From Hermatobates lingyangjiaoensis (taxonomy: Eukaryota > Arthropoda > Insecta > Hemiptera > Hermatobatidae), in assembly GCA_026182355.1 (NCBI GenBank), contig JAPFBL010000035.1, forward strand, positions 1,879,501 to 1,943,500: 64,000 bases of DNA, read 5' to 3'. Under the pieces are notes generated by a model that saw nothing but the letters and a program-made list of their open reading frames with translations, did no database searches and was not told where the DNA came from. The translations under genes were made by a program, and so were the position numbers. This document shows, one piece after another, positions 1 through 11,628 of this stretch (within the stretch, counting starts at the first letter, position 1; each line of letters opens with the position of its first letter).

Positions 1-130
1 GTTTATATTTCGAAAAATGTTAAATTAATTTTTTTTGTTACATTTATATGTAATACATTTTTACTACCATCATCGGCGAGCAAGCAGGAGACTGGTCACC
101 CTGGATCAATGGCTTTACTTTATTACCATT
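1..130. repeat. Tandem repeat family with TCATCGGCGAGCA core, first block
   Basis: Units of about 120-135 bp share TTTATTACCATTG, an AT-rich middle, and a conserved core with CATCGGCGAGCA followed by ACCCTGG. This block is continued at 363-590 after the palindromic Penelope-derived insert, and the same family recurs at 11270-11630. Confidence 0.7.
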
Positions 131-202
131 GATAAAAAGATTTCACATACACACGTGAAATAACAATCAATGATCAAACCACAACAAGAAATGGGAAAAC
201 AA

Positions 203-245
203 GACTAAGATCTTTCAACCGTAACAAGGGGTCTTCGTCAGAGTC
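203..245 (-). ncRNA. Hammerhead ribozyme-like motif, family B, left arm
   Basis: The minus strand reads GACT + CTGACGA + A + GACC loop GGTT + GAAA + GATC + T/T + AGTC. CTGANGA and GAAA are the invariant hammerhead core. GACT/AGTC forms stem I, GACC/GGTT stem II, and A-G..C-T a two-base-pair stem III with a two-base loop. Minimal stem III is typical of hammerheads in Penelope-like elements. One base is inserted between CTGACGA and stem II. Activity is not shown by sequence. Confidence 0.55.
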
Positions 246-276
246 AAAAACCCAACTGAGACTCAGTTGGGTTTTT

Positions 277-318
277 GACTCTGACGAAGACCGCTTGTTA
301 CGGTTGAAAGATTTAGTC
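277..318 (+). ncRNA. Hammerhead ribozyme-like motif, family B, right arm
   Basis: The mirror copy reads GACT + CTGACGA + A + GACC loop GGTT + GAAA + GATTT + AGTC. It matches the left arm except that stem III has lost a pairing base (GATTT instead of GATCT), so this copy is probably weaker or dead. Confidence 0.45.
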
Positions 319-362
319 TTGTTTTCCCATTTCTTATTGTGTTTTGATCATCTTTTATTTCC

Positions 363-590
363 ATTGCATATATATTATTCAAATTTTAAATTCAAAAATT
401 TTTTTTGTTTAATTTATTTTTAAAACATTTGTTCTACTGCCATCGGCGAGCAGGCAACCAGTGTGATACCCTGGCTCCATGCCTTTAGTTTATTACCATT
501 GTTTATATTACAAAAATATTAAATTAAAAAAAAATTTGGTTTCATTTATATATAATACATTTGCACTACCATCATCGGTGAGCACGAAAG
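363..590. repeat. Tandem repeat family, second block
   Basis: It continues the units of 1-130. The CATCGG core occurs at 441 and 573, 132 bp apart, with the same AT-rich linker and ACCCTGG element. Confidence 0.65.
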
Positions 591-728
591 ACACTTGCTA
601 TTTTTGACTCCAATTTTGGGAATATGGTGATAATTTTCTTTTGTTGAACATTATCATATAATAAATAATATATATTTAATTTCAGGTCTCTATCTCCACG
701 GAAAATGGGTGAACAAACAAACTCACGA

Positions 729-731
<3 letters not shown>

Positions 732-789
<58 letters not shown>
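732..789. repeat. (AT)n(AG)n microsatellite
   Basis: About 17 AT units run directly into about 11 AG units. The rest of 590-1690 shows no gene-like signal. Confidence 0.9.
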
Positions 790-790
<1 letters not shown>

Positions 791-1687
791 TGCTTTTTTA
801 CTGTGCGTACCCATGTAATTTTCAGTTTTCTTTTACATTGTATTAAATTTAATATTTTAGCAGATATTTACCGATAATTTTAAGAAATAATAATATCTTA
901 TGTTATTATTAAAAGCATTCATTTTTATTCTACAGCCTTGTTTTTATGGAATAGGTAATTTATTTCACGTATATGAATGACATAGTCAGTCTTGCTGAGC
1001 TCATATACACCCGACTGAACATCTCTAAGTGAGGCAAACACTACCACTGCCTGTTGTATTATAGCATAAGTGGACCACATCTTCTTAATCGGATGATCAT
1101 CTGCTCGTGGACCACATCAGCTGCCTGAGCCACGGTATAACCTTCTTTTAAACCTTAATGTTAATGTTAAACCGTAATGTTAAATCCCACATTACCACAA
1201 CTCTGGAGTCATTCCTTTTAGAAGTGATAGCAAGTTTAGCCTTCATAACTAATTAATTTTAAATATAATAAGTTTAAACCATATCATTTTTTTAGTGTTC
1301 TTCCAGCTTAAAATATGTACTTTCAGCTGACGTTTGTAATAAGTGCTGGTATGAGATATGAAAGACATAAGTTTGACTTGGCTATGCAATGTACGAACTG
1401 ACAACCGGTGCATCAAAAAATCTGCACATGATAAACACAATATTCGCTTGACTAGGGAAGTGCTGCTCAAAGCGATCAAAATAAATTAACAGAAAACCAA
1501 TCTAAAGGATTTCAGATTCACAACGTCCCCCGCAGTAAGCACAAAAATCAGTCCATAAATTTATAGGTAAATGATGTGTCTTTATCATTTATTGGTCACT
1601 TGTTATAGCAGTTCCAGTCAAGTAAAAGGCAAACTGGTTAAAAGATTGGGGGGACAGCAAAAAGATCCAGAATGCTGAAGTACTGGA

Positions 1688-1719
<32 letters not shown>
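1688..1719. repeat. (TA)n microsatellite
   Basis: About 15 TA units abut the left end of the Penelope-like copy. AT-rich insertion sites are common for such elements. Confidence 0.9.
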
Positions 1720-1720
<1 letters not shown>

Positions 1721-1726
1721 AGATTT

Positions 1727-3205
1727 CACATAAACACTTGAAATAACAATCAATTATCATAAAAATATGAAATGGGAAAAGAAGACTAAGATCATTCAAC
1801 CGTAACAAATTAACGAATGAGTTAATTATTCCCTTCCTCTTCTTTCTACCACTATAATAGATTTAATTAAATTATGTGTAGTAGATTGTCATTTTTAATT
1901 TAAAAATAACTTTTATAAAGAAAAATTTGGGCTCGCAATGGGTAACAGCTCATCCTCCCTCCTGAGTAATTTATACATGGAATTATTTGAAACTAAAATG
2001 TAAACCTCAATATTGCCTGGCCATTTTAAACGGTATAGATATGTTGACGATATACTTTGCATCTGTCCTAAATCTATAAATAAAGCTATTTTTCTAATAG
2101 AATTAAATGATTTAGTGCCGACAATCCAGTTCACAATGGAAGAAGAAGTAAATGGTAATTTTCCCTTCTTAGATGTCCTGATCCATAGGTTACCTAAAGA
2201 GTTACGCTTTACTGTATATAGAAAACCTACGAATATACTTGCATATGTTCACTTTTATTCTTCCCATCCAAAGAATGTTAAAATTTCTGTTTTTAGAAAT
2301 ATGTTATTGAGGGCGTTAAGAGTGCGCTCTCCTGAATTCCTTTTAACATTAGGTCAATTGTTCTATCATTAAAATACCCCTCCTCTTATATCGATTACGT
2401 TTGATGGGTGCAAAAAAAACTTTCTCTAATATTTCAACAGAGCCCCGTTCATTGTCAAATTCTATAGTATATAATGAGTTTACCATATCATGAGTCATTG
2501 GACTCTCTTCCTAGGCTGGCCCGTAAATTTTATTTTAATATAGTGTTTTCTAATCGTAATAACGTGGGCAATATGTAATGAAAAACTCTCCCAGGAAACT
2601 AGAGTCCGGTGGTATTTATAAAATTCCTTGAAAAAAATTGGAATTGTATTTTATTGTAAAATTTATCTTCTTCAAACGGTAAATCTTTAAAGACACGTGT
2701 AAAACAACACCAATACAACGTAAGTAGACAAGAAGAAGTAGCGCTTTATTGTTGCACATAAACAATGAAAATCATCATATTGATTAGACAGGAGCTATTT
2801 TTTTTATCTATGAAAAATCGATGTTGTTAAGAAATATTATTGAATCGTCTCTAATTAAATTTAATAGATCAAATATTATAAACATTAGTAATGGGCTCTT
2901 CAAACTTGCTACTATCTTGACGAGGGCAATAGCCTCTTTTAAGAGGGTTGACAGCTAGCGGATAGTTTTTTTACTCTTTCTTAATGTACTCCTTTGTTTT
3001 CCAAACATCCCTCTGTGGGCATTTGTCCTTTTCCGCCCTTTACACCCTTTGAAAGTACCACTTTTCCCTCCCACTCCTCTCAACCCCTCACTAAGATGTT
3101 TCTGCATCTAGTGTTTCAGGTGGGTTTTTGACTGACGAAGACCGCTTGTTACATTTGATCTTAGCCTTTTTTTCCCATTGCATATTGTGGTTTGATGATA
3201 TATAT
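1727..3205 (+). mobile_element. Degenerate Penelope-like retroelement, family B
   Basis: It is bounded on the left by an inverted arm (1727-1810, minus-sense version of the hammerhead arm, cut at CGTAACAA) and on the right by the direct arm (3118-3205, TTTTTGACTGACGAAGACC). Between them lies a broken reverse transcriptase and an AT-rich 3' part. The arms are those fused in the palindrome at 171-350. The right arm has lost the GAAA core, so no ribozyme is expected there. Confidence 0.65.
1935..2372 (+). pseudogene. Penelope-like reverse transcriptase fragment
   Basis: The first part reads AMGNSSSSLLSNLYMELFE (family: AMGSPLSPxLANIxME). After a frame break, an open frame from 2013 carries RYVDDIL (the catalytic YxDD, here YVDD), TMEEEVNGNFPFLDVLI and VYRKPTN, then HPKNVKISV. 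This order and these motifs identify Penelope-like reverse transcriptase, which synthesises cDNA from element RNA. The fragment lacks the N-terminal part and the GIY-YIG endonuclease, contains a frameshift, and ends in TAA after the thumb region, so it is inactive. Confidence 0.8.
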
Positions 3206-4249
3206 ACATGTATATACATTTCTTTTTAGTCTACTCAACAGTACTAATTCTTACTTACTGCTCTGTGAAAGATAATCACAAACTATGAAATAATACAATT
3301 TTTTCCATTCAGGCTTCTTTACTTAGAAATGGCTAAATAATCATATCTGAATCTCTGTTTTTAACCATTTTATACTGAGGATCCGTATTAAAACCTTTAT
3401 GATTTCTTAAAGCTATCAGAAGTTATTGCTCTGTAATGGAATTTGATTTAGAATAAAAATTGAGAAGGGGGATTAAAATTCAGTCATTTAAATTCAGAAG
3501 GAGGCAGAAAGCTAATCCACCACGGTCATGCATGTGATTTTACCAGTAGCAAAACATTTTATAATTAATAGGGTGCGTGGCAAATACGGATAGCTGTGGA
3601 GTGAGAAGTAAAAACAACGCACTGTATATTTAAATAAAAAACAACTTAATAGGAGGACTTGTCACGGAACGGAGGACTTGTCTTCCTGCGAGAGCTACCC
3701 CTGAAGCACTCAAGAAAAGAGAAAAGTAACCGGTTGACTGCACGTCATCTGTTGTGAAAAATACGACTGATTTGAAATTTTAATGTAAAAAGGCTTTGAT
3801 ACAAATCTTTGAAACAAAATTATAATTTGTTATATAATATAATTACCAAGATTAAATCAAACCAGTAACATTTTTTTGGTATAACAAACTTAGATGCTCT
3901 AAAAAAAATATTTAACCCCTGACTTTTTTCAGCTTCCCATTATTTGTGATGGGCAAAGTGAATCAAGAACAGCACCATTTGTGTCGTCTTACAAATTTAA
4001 TGCTTTCAAACCTTGCTTTACTCAAGAAGAACGATATATTTGCTCTGACTAAAAGAAACACCTAACTATTCCTAGAGTATCCTGAAACCACAGACAAGTG
4101 TTAATTTCCTTTTTATTTTGAAATCAAGAGAAACATTACTAATGTATATGAAATATTATAAACATATACATACACTACATATACATACATATGATGTAGG
4201 CAATATGGAGTACTCTGCAGTTAACTATATAATAATATGAACTGGTTGG

Positions 4250-4345
4250 TTTTATGTACAAAATGTACTAACAAAATGTACATTTTGTTAACTGTACGAA
4301 CAAAATGTACTAAATTAGTTGAGTATGTACTCAACTTGCTAGATT
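4250..4345. repeat. Cluster of short palindromes built on TGTAC
   Basis: It includes a perfect 22 bp palindrome at 4269-4290 (TAACAAAATGTA centre) and GTTGAGTATGTACTCAAC at 4318-4335. ACAAAATGTAC is repeated three times nearby. Confidence 0.6.
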
Positions 4346-4533
4346 GGAGTCATTGTTCTAGAACATTTGAAATTGTTCGAGACCCTGAGTCCCGTTGGAC
4401 TCGTGCGCACCACGGTGACATCTGTCCATCACGATTCCCTTTGCCCTTTCTGAAATCAACTTTAGATTTTATGTTCTTTAATTAACTTTGCAATCGTCTT
4501 GGAGAAGGATCTCTCACATCTATTGGTTTTTAG

Positions 4534-4672
4534 CATGACTTATCAACAATCTTTGAACTCTTAAAGGCACTGTCTCGCATTACAATATCATACTCGTATG
4601 TTCAAAGGTTTCCGACTCTTCCAGATAGAGTGTGCTTTCTTCATCTGATGATAATTTTAGGATGGATATCTG
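4534..4672 (+). CDS. Weak candidate exon
   Basis: A 46-codon open stretch is bounded by a good polypyrimidine acceptor (TATTGGTTTTTAG) and a consensus donor (TATCTG|GTAAGTAAG). The translation includes TIFELLKALSRITISYSY and RFPTLPDRVCFLHLM. It may be chance in AT-rich DNA; only the two splice signals and the open frame support it. Confidence 0.22.
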
Positions 4673-7600
4673 GTAAGTAAGAGAAAAAATGTCGGTTAAA
4701 TTTTACACATATAGTTTATAATCATGTTTTGAAGAAATATTATTTTAATAAAAAGTGAAATTCATTTTTAATGACCGTATTAGACTAAATATGGCGTAAG
4801 GTTTCAAAGCTTTGAGATACGACGCCAGTGGTGCTATTTTTGATTCAGCTTGCCAGTAAGTAGTAATAAATAGTGATAAAATGAAAAAGTCAGGGGCCAG
4901 GAACTTTTTTTAGCGCCAAACTTTTGTACCAGTCCACTGTTTCATGTTCCTGCAGTCCATGTGTCAAGGTAACCATAGAAAGTGTTTAAATGACTACCAA
5001 TACATAGTACTTGTAAACTATGAATCAGAGAAATACATTATTGGCCTACATATATTAACAAATAATATTTTAATACAAAAAGATATAATTAATATATTTT
5101 CGGCCATTTACTAGGATGACTAAGCAAACACCTTTCATTGATTAGCATAAATATATAAAGTTGATTATTTTCTTATTGCATATAATATTTTTAAAACTCC
5201 AAAGTGATCATTATTGAAGGAAAAGTGTTAAATGTAAATATTAATAATTATATCTTTAATATTATGGCTTAAAATGTATTGGTTCCTTTGCAAGTACGTA
5301 CACCAGAGAATGTGAAACGCTTTTTCAAAGACCATACCTATCTTTAATTTGATCCTCTGATTCTTAAATAACATTCAGTCGATGGACAAAACTATCCAAT
5401 ATGCCAACAGTGGTGCATAGAATCAGTGGCTTCTGTTATTTAGATGACATTAATGCGTTGCTCCTCCTTCAACAACAGTCAGTTGATGGGCAAACAATAT
5501 CAGTTTATGTGTCAGAATGAAGGCATTCCAAAAGAAGTACAATACTTGTCATAATTAGATGCAAACAGTACAGTTTCAGTTGTCAATAATATATCAACTC
5601 AATTTTCTAACGATGACATCAATTGTGACGATTTTTTGTCACAATAGTTTTCACAAGTGCCCTTTCAAAGATGAACAGCAAGTGCCATTTCTTGATTAAA
5701 AGTAGTACATGTCGATGTTGAAAGAAAAATGATCTAAATCCAGGAGGTATTTGAGTGTTGTGAGAGTTAATTGGTCTATTATTAAATGGTACAATTAGCG
5801 GAGCGCACCCATTACGGAAGACCAGCTGACCGCAGCGCTTCCAACACAGCTTATGTGAGCAGTACTGACACTCAGTAACCAGAGGTTTGATTGTTATATT
5901 AATATTTCAATTGTCATAACATAACTCTCCAAATAAGAGAATAAGATATCAGAACCTATCAGAGCATCGCAAATGGCATTGTGTTGCTCTAACTAAATTT
6001 ACTATTGTAAATTCTTATTTTAAATTGTGAATTGACTGACTACAAGTTATTGCATCAGGTCCATATAGTGTTTAACTTAGAACTAAAAAATTAAGTTTTA
6101 ATTGAATTTGAAATATATAAATATAGCAGGTCACTCTGTTCGTGTGTTTTTTCTAATGCTGAAATAGTATTCCATTTGAATTGGAGTAATATTTTTCTTC
6201 CGAATTCTCCTGGATAACTTTTTGTGCAAAGTATTGAAAATATAGTTTAGCCTTGAAAATATAGTTTATTTATTAGCCGAAAGTGTTATACAGAAAAGTA
6301 GAGTTTTGATACTTTTTAGCATTAGCTTATCGGGCAAACAGTAATAGACCAAAAAGGTATCATTAGTTAAATATTGACAGATATACGAAGAGTGTAGTAA
6401 AATTTCGGCATTATTATATCTTAAATGAAATGGCTAAAGTAAAAAATCTGAAAACATACGATCCATGACCCATTTCGTTCTCTACAACTTTTATTCGAAC
6501 AATTTTCACTGTGACGTCATTTTCAAAAGAAGCATCATGGTACATTTTTTTTCCATTAACCAGCAACATTATATTAATACGATTTCGTATATTACAATTA
6601 TCTTAAATTAGTACTGAAAGAAAAAATATAACTTTGGACCTTTGTAAGAGAAAATAAAGCCCTAAAAAACCCCAAAACAACTTAGAATAATATCTGCATA
6701 TTCTACTTTTTTGATTTGTGTACATTAATTTAGAGACGTTTTCTCAGGCAAGAAACAAATTGATTTAGTGAAAGTTGAAATATTTTTTTAAAATCGAAGT
6801 TCTTTTAAAGCGTTACTTTGAAGTTTGAACATTAAAAAATTATAAAATTATTTGATGAAATGTTAGTGGAGGTATATACAAAGTTCAGCGTAAGCGTGTA
6901 CTTGCTTGTGTTCTTTGAACGTTACGTGCTTCTTCACTTCATCATAATAATTTGGTTAAATAATTGTAGAATGATAATAAATATGTATGATATATGCATT
7001 TATCAGTTTGTAATATAATAATGGTATAACATATCACAGATATGTTGTATTTTTGAACCAATACGTTTAAAGAATGATTTCCACTTATTTGCATGCAAGT
7101 ATTATATTTTATGTTTGTTGGAACAAAGTATACTTGGTATGAAATAATTCACACTCTGAGATTTTTATGGACTTAAATATTTTAAGGTCCCCTGAGTCTA
7201 TTTTTTATGACACCTGCCAGTTTGTCTGTGTCAAAGATTTTACAAACACACTGCGGGTTGGGCTGTTTGAGAAATTTGAATGTCATTTGACATACATATA
7301 ATTGTTCCACTGTACAAAAACCCTGTTACTTCTATGTAATACTGAAGAATGAGATGTATACTTTATGGAATTCTAGTCAGGAAATAGGTAATAATTTTAA
7401 CCCCTTCTTTTAGTGATTCTTCACTACTTATATTTCGTATTGAATATTGTCCTTACATAAATATTGGTTAATAAAGATTTCATTAACTTTTAATAATGAA
7501 ATGTGAAATACTAAACAAAAAAAGGACAATTATTAGAAATAGCTGTAGGCATGGTATGACACTGGCTCTAGTCATGCTTAATTGAAATCGGCTGTATAAC

Positions 7601-8225
7601 TGAAATGGAAATTATTTTTATTCTTGATACAGATTTTATATTAGAAGGCCTTGCAAAATTTAGTCAAACTTGGTAAAAAATTATTACATTGTTCAGGTGG
7701 GTACACATATAAATTCGCATAACTAAACTATATCAATAGATATATTGTATAAATTCTCTACAGTTGGATTTATAAAATGAAGTTGTGAGAATTTTCTTTA
7801 GTTATTGACAACTAAAAAATATGTGTGGATGATTCTTTAACATTTCAAATGAACTGTTTATATTTGTTTGTGTAAATTATTACAAGTGTTTAGGTTATAT
7901 CATTTTTCTTTCAAATTTTAAATTAGTGATTTAAAATTAAATCCATAATTATGGATTATTAAAATCCATTTAATTATGGCTATCACTTGGATTTGATCAT
8001 ACGTAATCATGTGTCAGATATTGTGCAATTAATTTATGCATTTTATATAATTTTACAGCTGAGAAGTGTAAATGTTTGTTTCCAAACATGTTTCACGGCG
8101 GAAGATTATAGAGACTGGAAGTTTGTCCTATTGATATTAATGACCATGTAATATTAATGGGTTGATTCTACCTCGGGATTCCTTCATTTGAACGTCTTCA
8201 AGTTTAATAAAATAGGTATCTTTAG
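4673..8225. other. No recognisable feature
   Basis: AT-rich DNA without convincing exons. The only compositional outlier is a short CpG-containing patch near 5797-5850 (GCGGAGCGC ... CCGCAGCGC), which I could not assign. Confidence 0.5.
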
Positions 8226-8374
8226 TTTGTACGCGATATCGCACAATCAATGAATGATTGGCTCATGTCCTCTCCCAAAGGCGGTGTGCTTAAGAAGAAC
8301 GAAGGGAGGGAGGAAAATCCGGAGTTATCAGTAAGATTCGATCCTTCAGTCCAAACTCTATCACTATATCAGAT
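8226..8374 (+). CDS. Candidate coding exon, unknown protein
   Basis: An open stretch of 49 codons plus two bases lies between an acceptor-like TATCTTTAG and a strong donor CAGAT|GTAAGT. It reads FVRDIAQSMNDWLMSSPKGG, then VLKKNEGREE, then PELSVRFDPSVQTLSLYQ. It is hydrophilic, compositionally protein-like and richer in GC than its flanks. An internal ATG (MNDWLMSS) could instead make it a first coding exon. No homology is recognised and no partner exon was found to the right. Confidence 0.4.
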
Positions 8375-9405
8375 GTAAGTTCCTCATGTTTAATCTTAAA
8401 TCTAAGTGACGATTATTTGACACCCGCTGACAATTGATAATCTAACTTTTTTTTCATACTTGTAAAGAAGAAAGAATTAGGCCGAACCTAACTTTCTTTA
8501 ATGAAGTTTCATATTACTTGTTATTAAATTATGACTCTGTGAGAGGAGTACAACACTGATTCATAAGTCTGATGGGATGCAGGAGAAAATAAATTAAAAT
8601 GCACAGTCGGTCATCGGTAAAATTCATAGGAAGTGCATTGTCCTCAAAACATAATTCCTTACCTCTTATTTTTGTCTCACGCTCGGATGCAGCCCAATTA
8701 TAGTCCTACATTGTTCAGATTTTCATAAGCTCAGCAACTTTCATTTTTCTAATCCTACAAACAATGCATAGAGATTTTGCTTCTTAAAATATCCCCTCTT
8801 ATAAATAAAAAATGTTGGGAATCAGCTATTTTGTAATGTTGCTAATAATTAAACGAATAAATGAAACCAGTAGTCAGTCACCAAGAGTCAGCATTACAAA
8901 TTTTCTTCATAATTAATTCCTCTTGTCTAAAAAGTGTCATTTTTCTGTTTAAAAACTTCTTGGTAAAAACTATAGAAAGTCAGAAAGTATACTCAAAGAT
9001 CTATATGAGGTATCATTATAATTTATATTCAGTTTAACGAAGAATATTTTGCAATAATATAAAATAAAGCAATATATTTTCATTGAAATATATATAATTA
9101 AAAAATAAAGACAAATAATTAATATTTAAGCTATGCTTGAACAATTTGTATTAATAAACAGAAAAAAAATATACTTAACAACAGTAACACACAAAATAAA
9201 ACCATAGCATGAAATCCAATTTTTAATATTTAAACTTCTTTTTATTCAATCCATCCATCTTTTTGTGTCAAAACATGACCTACCCTTCATTCCACCTCAT
9301 ATAAATAGAACCATACAAATATAGCCTTCACTTCGTGAAAAATTTTAATTGTTTAGTAATTAATACTGTATGACTTATTAATAATATTTAAAAATGTATA
9401 TTGAT
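8375..9405. other. No recognisable feature
   Basis: AT-rich sequence without coding signal or an obvious repeat. Confidence 0.5.
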
Positions 9406-9409
9406 GATC

Positions 9410-9620
9410 CTAAATATTTGTATTGTTTTTTTTCCTCCAATGTTGTACCCTTACTTGGAGGGAGTTTATTGTAACATTTTCACATGCTGCATTTGTATAT
9501 AACATATTTATTGTTGAATAAGCCCTATATTTGACTTGGATCTGTTTCTTACACAATTTGTCCAGTTTCCGGAATTCCTTCCTCATCTCTTCATTAAAAC
9601 TATAAAGCAATATAAACATT
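9410..9620 (-). pseudogene. Penelope-like element (family A) N-terminal coding fragment
   Basis: The minus strand encodes FNEEMRKEFRKLDKLCKKQ, IQVKYRAYSTINMLYTN. The same peptide recurs at 9800-9950 (plus) and 31900-32040 (plus). It lies tail-to-tail with the plus copy to the right. Confidence 0.55.
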
Positions 9621-9699
9621 CCATAAATAAATTTATTAAAACATATAAACCAGTTTATAAAACATTTCCTAAAAACATTCCAATTGTAATCCTCCTCTG

Positions 9700-9960
9700 T
9701 ATATATAAATTGACAATCCTACTATTATTCTCATTATTGTCCTAATGATGAATGTGGTACATTCAAAACATGTCGACTAACAATATTGGTGATTAGCTTT
9801 ATAGTTTTAATGAAGAGATGAGGAAGGAATTCCGGTAACTGGAGAAATTGTGTAAGAAACAGATACAAGCCAAATATGGGGCGTTATTTAAGAATATATG
9901 TTTAAATGAAGGACTGCTTCAAACTTTCACAAACGTATTTATTGTATATAACATATCTCC
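9700..9960 (+). mobile_element. Penelope-like element family A end with mutated hammerhead and N-terminal fragment
   Basis: It contains the family-A junction: CTCATTATTGTCCTAATGATG, the GAATGT...ACATTC hairpin, AAAACATGTCGAC, then the EMRKEF..LEKLCKKQIQAKY coding stretch broken by a TAA. Relative to 31843-31894, the hammerhead core is mutated at both invariant boxes (CTGATGA to CTAATGA, GAAA to AAAA), so this copy should not cleave. Confidence 0.55.
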
Positions 9961-10373
9961 ATTATAATAATTGATACATATACGAGTGTACAGTTGTATT
10001 ATAGAGCATGTAACACTAGTGTGGTGCATGCATAAATAATTATATGTAAAAAAGAAGTATAGATCTTGAAGAAGGATGCAGTTTGCACCACAAATGTTTG
10101 TACTCCTTGGACACAACATTTCAGCTCTTTCACATTCATTTTGTTATTTACTTTGTATTTAATCTTCATTACACGCAAACGTTATTAATTTTTAAGTATT
10201 TATTTGTACTAATATTGTTATTATTTATTTTACAAATGCCGTATAAAAATGGATAGTGTGCAAATATAATAAACTCACTTCATGAAAGATACTACCTTAG
10301 AGGGAAAAACACATCACATTCGGGGCCTCAATACGTCTCTTAGTCAGTTTTCTTTTCATGAACTATGATTAAA

Positions 10374-10898
10374 TCTATATAAATAAAGGAATGATTTTGT
10401 CTATACATTGCATAGAACTGACTCATTTCAAGTTTTCTTTACGTTTCACACATTGGAGAAACCGAATCCACCCTTAGAAAAATTTCTGTCGGTTTGTCCG
10501 CAAAATTTTGCACAAGTAAACTCAGCCACCATAAGACTTATCAAGCTGAAACTTTTACAGTAGATTTGTATATGTCTAACTTGAAATATAGGCTCTAAAT
10601 TTATTTGAAATTCAACGTAGAAGTGATGTTATGGACGTTTAACGCAAAAACGTTTGTCACAAGTAAACTCAGCCACCATGAGACATAGCGAGCTGAAACT
10701 TTGACACAAGATTTGTGTATGCCTAACTTAAAATATAGGGTCTGAATAGATTGATAATTCAGTGCAGAAGTCAAGTTATGGGGCTTTAAGCTGTATTTTG
10801 CTAACTTCACAGACATGTTTATTTTGAAAATTCACTGGTGTGGCAAGTAGGTATTGTTAGTTGATTTTAATTTCATTGGAGCATATTAATATATTGTG
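10374..10898 (+). mobile_element. Helitron, 5' portion
   Basis: It starts TCTATATAAATAAAGGAATG, followed by GTTTGTCCGC and two ~170 bp related blocks with GTAAACTCAGCCACCAT. It matches, inverted, the 5' half of the full-length copy at 11629-13051. It has no 3' hairpin/CTAGT end of its own because it meets the next copy head-on. Confidence 0.6.
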
Positions 10899-10899
10899 T

Positions 10900-11235
10900 A
10901 CTAGCAAACGTACCCGTCTTTGACGGAATCAAAAATTCTATTATACTTGGTATTCCAAAATATCAATTATAGTATTATACTAATACTACAATTAGAAGTT
11001 ATAGAATAGTAGAAAATACCATTATTAGTACAGTGCTAAACAAATGCCTCTGTATACAAAGATTAGATTTTAAGTTAGACATACACAAATCTACAATCAA
11101 TGTTACAGCTTTATATGTCTTATGGTGGCAATATTTTGTGGAAAAACCGACAGACAGAAATTCTTCCCTGGGTACATGTGGCTACTCTGAAGTATGAAAC
11201 GTAAAGAAAACTTGAAATGAGTTAGTTCTAATTAA
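10900..11235 (-). mobile_element. Helitron, short internally deleted copy
   Basis: The minus strand ends with the hairpin CCGTC-AAA-GACGG, then GGTACGTTTGCTAGT, i.e. a Helitron 3' terminus with CTAGT. Its 5' part is truncated in the GAACTAACTCATTTCAAG region. It lies face to face with 10374-10898. Confidence 0.6.
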
Positions 11236-11269
11236 AGTGCTCCCAGTCAAAAGCTAGCACGCAAGCCAC

Positions 11270-11628
11270 TGGGCTACTCTGGTTCCATACCTTACTTTAT
11301 TACCCGTGTTTATATTACGCAAATATTAAATTAAAAAAAAATATTTTTGTTGTACTTATTTATAATTCATTTGCACTACTGTCATCGGCGAGCAAGCAAG
11401 CTTCTGGCTACCCTGGCTAGATCTCTTTACTTTATTACCATTTTTTATATTATCCACATTTTAAATTCAAAAAAATATTTGTTTGTTACATTTATATACA
11501 TTTGCACTACTGTCATCGGCGATCACGCAAGCCATTGAGCTACTCTGGTCCCATACCTTACATTATTACCAGTGTATTTATTAAGCAAATATTAAATTAA
11601 AAAAAAGTTTACAGTTATATATAATACA
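11270..11628. repeat. Tandem repeat family with TCATCGGCGA core, third block
   Basis: About three units with cores at 11393 and 11514, related to 1-130 and 363-590. The Helitron copy at 11629 begins right at its edge. Confidence 0.65.

Larger units (their letters stand above)
171..350. repeat. 180 bp near-perfect palindrome derived from Penelope-like element ends
   Basis: Two 90 bp arms are symmetric about position 260/261 (CAACTGAG|ACTCAGTTG). Each arm contains a hammerhead-like motif, and its outer part reads GAAATGGGAAAACAAGACTA. The same arm sequence flanks the reverse-transcriptase copy at 1727-3205 in inverted orientation. The palindrome is therefore best read as two element ends fused with the interior lost. 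It interrupts the tandem repeat of 1-590. Confidence 0.75.

Noticed and set aside
3655..3740. GGAGGACTTGTC repeated twice, with a short open frame
   Set aside because: A 12 bp direct repeat and about 30 open codons without a good donor are not enough for an exon or element call.
9738..9785. Hammerhead of family A
   Set aside because: Both invariant boxes are mutated (CTAATGA, AAAA). It is kept only as evidence of family membership.
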